Virus record (IMG/VR): IMGVR_UViG_3300003324_000104
Coordinates: 1 to 21,803 of that record
DNA: 21,803 nucleotides
Source of the DNA: a virus
Reading direction: 5' to 3' (one strand)
Every line of letters begins with the position of its first letter. Position 1 is the stretch's first letter. Shown piece after piece: positions 5,581 to 13,800 of the stretch. The notes beneath the pieces are model-generated. The model was not told where the DNA came from. It saw only the letters and a list, made by a program, of their open reading frames with translations, and did no database searches. A program made the translations under genes and the position numbers.

Positions 5581-8500
5581 TAAATTAGTTATTGAAATTA
5601 CAGGTGATGCTTCTGGTTTGACTAAGGCTCTTAGTCAGTCACAGAAGAATCTTACCTCATTCAATGCTAACGTTATCGCTGGCAATAGAGCGATTAATAC
5701 ATTCGTTGGTGCCTTAACAAAGGGTGCTGGTGCTGCTGGTAGATTAGCTGCTACCGTTAATGAAGTTAAGAGCACATTTACTGGTCTTAATCGAAACGTT
5801 AGTTCAACAGCTAGCGCAATTGGTCGATTAGGTAGTTCTGCACGTACAGCTAATAATGACATTAAATCCTTTGCATCGCAGCTTTCTAAGCTCGCTGGAA
5901 GCTTTGAACGAATTTCGGGTGCTTCTAAAAGCGCCCAAGCTGCAATCAATTCATTACAGCGCAGAGTTGCCGCCTTAGGGACCACGGTATCTGCTGTTAA
6001 TGGTAACATGCGTACTTTCAATCGTACCGTTGAAATGGGAACAGCCGGTGCTAGGGCTGGCGGTATCATTGTTAATAATTATGGTAGAAATCTTGAAGGT
6101 GCTGGCGGCTCTGCGAATCGTGCTAGCGGTATGTTTAGTAGGCTTAACAAAGCAAATATCACTTTAATGGAGGGTTTTCGTAGGCACGTTGCTCAAATCA
6201 CTGCCCTTAGAACTCTAACTTATCAGGCTATTTTCTGGTTTAGTCCTTTAATTTACAGCATTATTAAAGTTAACGCCCAATACGAGAAGCAAATGCAGCT
6301 TCTTAAAAATTTATCTGGGATTCAGGACGAATTGGGGAAGCAAAAATGGGCCGAACAAACATATCGACAGCTAATCCAATTAGCGAATACGAATCCTTTC
6401 TCTTTAGGACAAATTACAAATACTTTCGTGCGAATGAAAGTTACTGGATTGGACCCTCTTAACGGCTCTCTTCAGACCTTAATGGATTCTATCGCTGCTT
6501 TTGGTGGCGGCAATGAGGAACTTGAACGTGCCGGTATCGCACTACAACAGATGGTTGGTAAGTCAGCCGTTTCAATGGAAGAACTTCGTCAGCAATTAGG
6601 TGAGCACATTCCTGATGCTATGAGCGCCATGGCAAAAGGCATGGGTCTTTCTATGGCGGAATTTTATAAACAAGTTCAGCATGGCACTGTAGAGTCACGA
6701 AATGCTATTGCTAAAATGATTGCTGTGTTAGCAAACGACCACTATAACGCAGCAAAAAACATGATGAATACATGGAATGGTTTGCTTGCTAGAATGGGAA
6801 CTGCTTGGCAAACGTTCGTTGCTCACTTAGAGCATGGTAATAATGGCAACACATTTATTAAAGCTTTGAAAGAACAAGTAGAAGACCTAATTAGATTTCT
6901 CAATACTCCTGCGGGGGTTGTATTTGCTCATGATATAGAAAATTCGTTAATTAACGTTGTTCATGTTATAAGTAGCGTTATAAAGCTTGTATATGAATGG
7001 CGCGATGTAATTGTAATTGCCGCGAAGACGTTTGCTGTGTTTTGGGGTGGTAGATTGATTATCGGTTCTATTCTAGGAGTGATATCTACATTTGTTAAAT
7101 TACGTTCTGCTATTCAGTTAACAATTTTGGTGTTGGCTGCTCTGAGAGGAGGATTAGTTTCTGCTCAAGCCGCTGCCGTGGCTATGGGAGTCGATATCAA
7201 GCTAGCGACTACCGCGACCAACATGCTTGGCGGTGCCGCTGGTACTGCAAATGCTAGGCTCCTAACCCTTATTGGTACGTTTGTACGAAGTGCTACTGCT
7301 GCTGGTATTTTAGCTGGTTCAATTTGGATGATTGTTAACGCGCTCAACGCTAAAACCCTTGCAGAAAGAAATGAAGCTTTAGCACAAGCTGGTGCAGAAG
7401 GTACACCTTGGAAAGATGATAAAGAACGTGCAGCAGCTTTAACTGACCTTAGAAGGCAAAAATTTTATCGTGATAAGGGGTTATATGTAGATACTAGCGG
7501 TAATATTCCTCGCTTTCACCGATGGGATGATAAGGCAGAAGAAAGATATCAGAATGCTATCGTAGGTTATAATCAGAGACAAGAAGTAACAAGAAATATC
7601 ACTTCGCAAAATATCAATCAGCGTTATTCAGATTATCTAGAAAAGGGCAATCCAATTTCGTCTGTCGAAAGTTTTTGGTTAAATCAAAAGAAAGATGTGA
7701 CAGACCCTAAACAGCGACAAGCACTTGAATTACAACAAGCAAGGGCAATGGCTGGTGCGGCCTCAAATTATTTAATGACATTGGAACACAAGCGAGACGA
7801 CAAGTCACTAAATCCCGACCAACGCCAAGCACTTGAAGCTAAGATTTTAGAAGTGCAAAGAACAAAGGACTCTTATGACACTAATGTAACGGCTCTGTCT
7901 TCACCAAATGTTTCAATTGCAGGAAATAAAAAAGGCAAGAAAAACAAAACAAAGAAAAATCCCCTTGAAGGCGCAGAGAACTCTTTTGCCAACGAACACG
8001 TTCGCACTGCTGACCTAGAGCATCAATACGAAGACCTTAAGAACAATACTAGCACTGAATTTGATGGTGAAGCGGCTCTTAAAGAGGGTCAACGGCTAGC
8101 TGGTTTAATTAAGACCAAAGAAGCTCTTAAGCTTGCTCGTCAGGCTGAACGGGATCGTCAAGAAGAGCTTAAGAAGAGCATTAAGGTTGAGCAGGCTATC
8201 CACGATATTGAAGATAAGAAAGCTGAAACCGAAGCTGAACTCCATGAAGGGCTAGAAGACTTAACGACTAGCTATGTATCAGTATCTAGTCAAGCCAACC
8301 GTTATCGTGAAACGCTAGAACGCGAAAAGAAAATTGAGCTTCAAATTGTAGAAGCTCGCATGGCGACAGGTAATGCAACGCAGGACCAGATTCGCCAATA
8401 TGTAGCTCTTAAAGAAGCTATCAACGGGGCCGTTAGAGCTAAGCAAGCTGAGCTTGTCGTTGAAGCAGCTAAGGAAGCTAAAAGCGCTAATGAAGATTAT

Positions 8501-9517
8501 TATGCTACTCTAAGAAGTCCTATTCAACAGGCCGATTATGAGTCAAGAATTGAAAAGGCGAAATATCAAGACGCTCTAAATAATGCTATCGCTTTAGCCA
8601 ACAATGAAAAAATAGTTGATGAAGAACTTGCTAGCGCAAAGGCTCAACTTCTAGCACAAACTAAAAAATTGAGTGATGCTGGTAAAACACAAAATGAAAT
8701 CGAAAGCGATGCAATTGTAATTAGTGCCAAGAGAACAATTACTCAGGACGAAGAAACAAAGTCTGCTATCGCTTCAATTCCTTACTTACAAGAGCGCATT
8801 CGCATTCTTCAAGAAGAGGATGCCATCCGCCATAAATGGAATGGCGCTGGCGGCCCAATGCTTGATTGGGCCAAGAAAGCTTCTGCTGACTTTACCGACC
8901 TAGGCGCAAGCATGGGTAACGTGCTTACCGGTGCTATGGATGATTTCATCAACGGTTTAGCGGAAGGTAAATTAGCTTTTAAAGATTTCGCTAAAACTGT
9001 TCTTAAGCAACTATTGCTTATCATTATTCGTGGGTTGATCGCTAAGGCAATCATGTCTGCTTTAGGACTTGGTGGTGCCTCTACTAGCGTTCAAAATGCT
9101 GACATTTCAATGACTGGTGTTGACCAAAGTGTTGCGAGTGGCGCTGGTATTCTACATAGTGGTGGTATTGTTGGTAGTTCTGGTATGACTAGAACGGTCG
9201 ATCCTGCTCTCTTCACTTTTGCTAAGCGGTATCATACGGGCGGTATCGTTGGCTTACGTGACAATGAATATCCTATCATTGCAGAACGGGGCGAAGGTGT
9301 CTTCACCAAAGAACAAATGACAGCAATGGGTGAGACTAATAAGGGTTCAAATGTACAAGTTAATGTGATAAACCAAACTGGTGTGCAAGCAGATGCAGAA
9401 CACAAAGGGTCTAGATTCGATGGTGAAAAGTGGGTTGAAACAATTGTATTGAAAAAAATTGCTACCGCTGGCCCGATTAGAGACGCCTTAACTGCTGTTA
9501 CTAAGAGGAACCGCTAA
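5567..9517 (+). CDS. Tape measure protein
   Basis: This 1316-residue protein sets tail length and probably helps DNA entry into the host. The N-terminus (KLVIEITGDASGLTKALSQS) is the usual opening. Residues about 238-418 form the tape-measure domain (LANTNPFSLGQI, AGIALQQMVGKSAVSMEELR, FYKQVQHGTVESRNAI). Hydrophobic segments occur near 212-235, 481-530, 566-592 and 1145-1168. A lysine-rich linker is at about 785-800 and long charged coiled coils run from 800 to 1090. The C-terminus has the lambda-H-like stretch FINGLAEGKLAFKDFAKTVL and repeated HSGGIVG/HTGGIVG motifs, then IAERGEGVFTKEQM. ATG 5567 has AAGG six bases upstream and overlaps the chaperone extension. At about 0.15 nm per residue the tail would be near 200 nm. 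Confidence 0.95.
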   Translation: MAAIDKLVIEITGDASGLTKALSQSQKNLTSFNANVIAGNRAINTFVGALTKGAGAAGRLAATVNEVKSTFTGLNRNVSSTASAIGRLGSSARTANNDIKSFASQLSKLAGSFERISGASKSAQAAINSLQRRVAALGTTVSAVNGNMRTFNRTVEMGTAGARAGGIIVNNYGRNLEGAGGSANRASGMFSRLNKANITLMEGFRRHVAQITALRTLTYQAIFWFSPLIYSIIKVNAQYEKQMQLLKNLSGIQDELGKQKWAEQTYRQLIQLANTNPFSLGQITNTFVRMKVTGLDPLNGSLQTLMDSIAAFGGGNEELERAGIALQQMVGKSAVSMEELRQQLGEHIPDAMSAMAKGMGLSMAEFYKQVQHGTVESRNAIAKMIAVLANDHYNAAKNMMNTWNGLLARMGTAWQTFVAHLEHGNNGNTFIKALKEQVEDLIRFLNTPAGVVFAHDIENSLINVVHVISSVIKLVYEWRDVIVIAAKTFAVFWGGRLIIGSILGVISTFVKLRSAIQLTILVLAALRGGLVSAQAAAVAMGVDIKLATTATNMLGGAAGTANARLLTLIGTFVRSATAAGILAGSIWMIVNALNAKTLAERNEALAQAGAEGTPWKDDKERAAALTDLRRQKFYRDKGLYVDTSGNIPRFHRWDDKAEERYQNAIVGYNQRQEVTRNITSQNINQRYSDYLEKGNPISSVESFWLNQKKDVTDPKQRQALELQQARAMAGAASNYLMTLEHKRDDKSLNPDQRQALEAKILEVQRTKDSYDTNVTALSSPNVSIAGNKKGKKNKTKKNPLEGAENSFANEHVRTADLEHQYEDLKNNTSTEFDGEAALKEGQRLAGLIKTKEALKLARQAERDRQEELKKSIKVEQAIHDIEDKKAETEAELHEGLEDLTTSYVSVSSQANRYRETLEREKKIELQIVEARMATGNATQDQIRQYVALKEAINGAVRAKQAELVVEAAKEAKSANEDYYATLRSPIQQADYESRIEKAKYQDALNNAIALANNEKIVDEELASAKAQLLAQTKKLSDAGKTQNEIESDAIVISAKRTITQDEETKSAIASIPYLQERIRILQEEDAIRHKWNGAGGPMLDWAKKASADFTDLGASMGNVLTGAMDDFINGLAEGKLAFKDFAKTVLKQLLLIIIRGLIAKAIMSALGLGGASTSVQNADISMTGVDQSVASGAGILHSGGIVGSSGMTRTVDPALFTFAKRYHTGGIVGLRDNEYPIIAERGEGVFTKEQMTAMGETNKGSNVQVNVINQTGVQADAEHKGSRFDGEKWVETIVLKKIATAGPIRDALTAVTKRNR

Positions 9518-9876
9518 TGACAGATTTTCCATCAGCACTAGCTGATTTACAAGACTCATCAAAATTTGGTTTTGAACAAGAGGACGTTGGTATTAGGTCA
9601 GAAATGGAAGGTGGATATGTTTTAACGCGACCAAGACATACTCGCACCCCTCGTAGAACATGGCATACCGGTTTCACTGATTTAAGTGATGCAGATAAAA
9701 CTACCTTTGAAAATTTTGTAGCAGTGCAAGGTACATATCTTGCGTTTAATTACACATTACCAGTAAGCGGCACAATCGTTAATGTTCGTTTTAAAGAAAT
9801 TCCTAAATATGAATACAAAGGTTTTGGAGCAAATTTAAGATGGAACATTAATGATATTACATTAGAAGAAGTTTAA
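9517..9876 (+). CDS. Minor tail protein, lambda M-like / distal tail
   Basis: This 119-residue protein directly follows the tape measure, where lambda gpM (distal tail, Dit-like) lies. The central part (RHTRTPRRTWHTGFTDLSDA, then DKTTFENFVAVQGTYLAF) is the pattern of this family: an arginine-rich strand, a 'ls.ad...' turn, a helix, then a final strand with LRWNINDITLEEV. It would form the ring that connects the tube to the tip proteins. One-base overlaps join it to both neighbours. Confidence 0.75.
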   Translation: MTDFPSALADLQDSSKFGFEQEDVGIRSEMEGGYVLTRPRHTRTPRRTWHTGFTDLSDADKTTFENFVAVQGTYLAFNYTLPVSGTIVNVRFKEIPKYEYKGFGANLRWNINDITLEEV

Positions 9877-10496
9877 TGAGTTCCAAACATTTAAATCTTT
9901 CAACTGTTGTTGATAAAAATAAAGTCAGTAGCGATAAAGCCTTTCTAATTTTGTTCAAGGTGGTAGTTAAAGATTATCTTGGTGCCACAGTTGATACACT
10001 ACATTTTGCTAAAAATAGCGCTAATGTTGTCTTTAATGGTGATGTTTACCAAGCAGCTAACTTTGATTTAGATATTAAGGTAGAAGAAGCTAAAGAGCCT
10101 AGTGTTACTCTTACTGCCCAAGACCAAACTAAAACTCTTTCTACATATATTGATTTATATGATGGTCTAGTGAAGAGTGATGTAACATTATATATTGTCC
10201 ATGAAGACTCTTTAGATGGACCTCCTGAAATGAGTGAAGATTTTATCGTAACTGACGCGACAACATCTGAGTATGTTGTGACAATGACTCTTGGCTTAGA
10301 AAGCGCCGTAGCACAACGTTTCCCTAACTTTAGACAGTTTAGAAATCGCTGTGCTTGGAAATATAAAGGTGAACGTTGTAAGTATTCGGGCGCTATGCCA
10401 ACTTGTGATTATACAAGGGATGGAGCTAACGGTTGCATTGCTCACTCTAACGAAGTGAATTTTGGCGGGTTCCCCGGTATTAATGACCTCTTCTAA
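9876..10496 (+). CDS. Minor tail protein, lambda L-like, probable Fe-S protein
   Basis: This 206-residue protein is a homologue of the lambda gpL tail tip protein. The N-terminal about 150 residues are a beta-rich domain. The C-terminal domain has four cysteines at 159, 168, 177 and 187 (spacing 8, 8, 9) within NRCAWKYKGERCKYSG...TCDYTRDGANGC and ends in NFGGFPGI. In lambda gpL the equivalent four cysteines hold an iron-sulfur cluster, so the same is inferred here. The order M, L, K, J supports the call. The next gene starts inside its 3' end. Confidence 0.85.
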   Translation: MSSKHLNLSTVVDKNKVSSDKAFLILFKVVVKDYLGATVDTLHFAKNSANVVFNGDVYQAANFDLDIKVEEAKEPSVTLTAQDQTKTLSTYIDLYDGLVKSDVTLYIVHEDSLDGPPEMSEDFIVTDATTSEYVVTMTLGLESAVAQRFPNFRQFRNRCAWKYKGERCKYSGAMPTCDYTRDGANGCIAHSNEVNFGGFPGINDLF

Positions 10497-10875
10497 TCTT
10501 ACAGATTATATTGGTATCCCTTTTGAATATGGCGGCAGGGACCATAACAAGCTAGACTGTTATGGACTAGTCATGCTATTATACAAAGAGTTACATGATA
10601 TTGAGATTCCTGATGTAACTTCTCCATCGTTTATTAAAGATATTCATGACCTCGTAGCCGTGGAAAAGCTCAAATGGACTCCATCTGAGCTAGAACCGGG
10701 AGTAGTTATTATATTCAGTATTAAAGGCTATGGTGCTCACGTAGGTTATTATCTTGGAGAAGATAAGATGATACATACTTGGGAAGCTACTGGTGGAGTT
10801 ACAATCGAAAGATTAGGATTATCTTGGAAGCATAGAATTTTAGGTGTTTATAAGTGGGAACAGAAGAACAAGTAG
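10483..10875 (+). CDS. NlpC/P60 cysteine peptidase, lambda K-like tail tip protein
   Basis: This 130-residue NlpC/P60-type peptidase probably cuts peptide stems of peptidoglycan during tail entry. The catalytic Cys26 is in LDCYGLV, the His86 in YGAHVGYY, and His98 in MIHTWEA is a fitting third residue. The frame is open from TTG 10462, but ATG 10483 is chosen because the domain begins soon after. No clear Shine-Dalgarno is seen, so translation is probably coupled to the L-like gene, which it overlaps by 14 bases. Unlike lambda gpK it lacks an N-terminal JAMM/MPN metallopeptidase domain and is NlpC/P60 only. Confidence 0.85.
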   Translation: MTSSNLTDYIGIPFEYGGRDHNKLDCYGLVMLLYKELHDIEIPDVTSPSFIKDIHDLVAVEKLKWTPSELEPGVVIIFSIKGYGAHVGYYLGEDKMIHTWEATGGVTIERLGLSWKHRILGVYKWEQKNK

Positions 10876-13800
10876 TTAAAGTTGGTCTAGTTTATAACGC
10901 TTTCGACCCTACGAACGTTGTACGCGAAGAGCTACTTTATCAAAAAGACAAAACACTAAAACATTATATTGAAGGTCTTCCTGATACGTGTGATTGGAGG
11001 ATTGGCCTCAACGCAATTCCCGTTGAACCTAAAGATTATGACGAACTTATTCCTGCACCGAATGATTATATTTCTGTAGTTTCTGTACCACGTGGCGGAA
11101 GCGGTGGTAAAGACATTCTTCGTCTTGTAGCACTAATTGCTGTTGTCGTTGCCGCTGGTATCCTCCTAGGCCCCGGTGCTTTCGGTATTACAGGTTTGGG
11201 TTTAACGGGTACTACATTCGCAGTGGCATTTGCCGCATCGGTTGCAGTTGGCGCTTTTCTAGTTAACTTAGCATTGCCACCTACCCAACTTAAATTAAAA
11301 AGCGATGCTGATGGTCAGACCTACGGTTACGATGGAGCAAAAAATACAGCAAAAGAAGGTATTACTCTTCCTGTAGTTTATGGTCAATTCCGAGTAGCTG
11401 GTAACTATGTTGACGTATTCACTGAAAATGTGGGTGACGACCAATACCTATATGGCCGAGTTGTTCTTTCCGATGGTGAAATTGATTCTGTCACCGGCGT
11501 TCCTGAACTTAACGAGCAACCTTTAACTGACTACAAGGGAGTAGAATACGGCTCAACCCTTGGAACCTTAGCTGACCCCGTTAATACTCGTTTCAATAAG
11601 GCGAAGTCTCAGTTTTTTAGACAAGATAAACTAACAACAACCTATACTGAATATACTACCACAGATGAAATTGATGCGTTCGAGATTGATTTTATCTTCC
11701 CTCAAGGTTTGACTGATATCAATACCAAGACGGGGGATAAGGGTAATTTCAGTGTTACAGTTGAAATTCAATATGCTCCTTTTGGCACAACAGATTGGAC
11801 TAATCCGGGTAGCACTAATTCAGCTACTTCTCCGTTAACGCTGTTTACCGGCTCTTCTCCTGTTAATACTCATTTTTCTCTCCTCGTTAGAGGCCACGAT
11901 GCAGTTGGCGCAATTAATGGAACAGCAACCTATAGCGTAGAATATAGTCCTGCTGGTGCTGGTACATGGACTACATATCAAACATTCAATGACCAAAGCA
12001 CAAGCTTTTCTACTAGCAGAGATTTAACTGGCATTGGCGGCGATTACAGTAGATTCGAAAACGTTCTTCCTGACGTTGGCTCTGTAGGTTTCTTCACCGA
12101 ATATCCACAACGCACAGTTAATTTAACACTACCTTCTGGTAGTTATGATTTTAGAGTTACTGGCGATGGCACACTACTTGCTACATATGTTGGCACCGCT
12201 ACAGTTGCTCCGGGTTCAGCGGGTGCTTCTGGCAGTACACAAGTTACATATACTGATCGTCGCACGGTAGCTATTCGTAAGACTTATAAATCACCTACAT
12301 TACCCCGTTCAAAATACCATATTCGTTTTCGAAGGACTACTGCCGAAGATTTAGGGCATCCTGATTGGATTAGTCAACTAAATTGTACTGCTGTTGCTGA
12401 AATTCAACATTCAAACGTTTCATTACAAAGTGTTGCTACTGGCTGGTATGTAGCGAAAATGACAGACCAATTACAAGGAATCCCAAATATTACTTGGTTG
12501 GTTAAAGGCGTTAAGGTTGATATCTATGACGTTAACGGTAACGTCACTGCTACTCAATGGTCTGACAATCCGGCTGATATTGCCCTTGATATGCTTATTG
12601 GCTCTAGAAGAGGAGCATTAAGAGGAAAACTAGATGTTGATTGGCCCGCCTATGTTGCATGGCGTGACCATTGCACTGCCGAGAGTCTAAAATTTAACGG
12701 CGTCTTCGATGATATGACGACCTTATGGGACGCTTTACAACAGGTTTACAGGGTTGGTAGAGCTATGCCTGTTCGCGTTGGGACAAAGCTTTCTGTCGCG
12801 GTTGATAAAGCTAGCGAACCTGTAATGCTTTTTGGCCCCGGCAATATTTACAAGGACTCATTTCAAATTCACTATCTTTCGTTAGCTGATAGAGCTAACG
12901 AATTCGAGGTAGATTATTTTGATAAGGACGACCGTAACAAACAACATACAATTCGTATCGCCGATCCTGATGCAGCCCAAGCTGGTGAAATTCCAAAGAC
13001 TGCTCAATATACTCTTTTCGGCGTTGATAATTTTGACCAAGCACAAAAAGAGGTTTGGTATCAGTTATATAATAATAGATTAGCTCGCCGCGTTGTTACG
13101 TTCGATGCGCCTGTTGAATCAATCGGTTTAAATATTGGTGATGTTGCTTTAATACAACATGACCAAGTTGATTGGGGTTTTAGCGGTAGAGTCGCTAGTG
13201 CGGCAAGTTCTAGTCAGATAACGCTTGATAAAGAAGTTGAAATAGAATCTGGCGAGTCTTATCTCCTCTTAATCATTCATGATAAATTAGAGCGCTTTAC
13301 TTGTAATTTTACGAACCTAGCGGGTAATACCTATTCGCTAAGTGGTATGAGCGCTACAACGTTTACTGAAGACCAAATTAAACGCATTCAGACAGATACA
13401 GGCGATGAAGCCGCAGTGCTAGTGTATGATTACCTAGGCAGCGGCAATGCTACTGTAACACTAGATAAGACCATTACAGGCACTACAGCGAGCGTTTGGG
13501 ACGTTGACGTTATCGAAGAAAAGGCAGTTAGTACAGGCGTTGGCCTTCATACTACGGTTAATGTATCGGGTGGTTTTTCAATTACTCCTGCTCAGTACTC
13601 AAACTATATGTTTGGAAAAGTTGACTCTGTTAAACGGCCATTCCGTCTAAGGTCAATTAGCGGCGATGGTTATGAACGTAGAACACTAACCTTTGGCGAA
13701 TATAACGACTTTGTTTATAGCCCGCCCGAAACTCCAATCCCGCCGCCAACTGCCAAGCCTCCTACATACCCCAATCATGTAACTGGATTAAACCTTACCT

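Noticed and set aside
5635-6069. 144-codon open frame on the minus strand within the tape measure gene
   Set aside because: It is opposite a clear tape measure protein and has no ribosome site or recognisable protein; its composition mirrors the codon bias of the + strand. The same applies to other minus-strand frames in the window.
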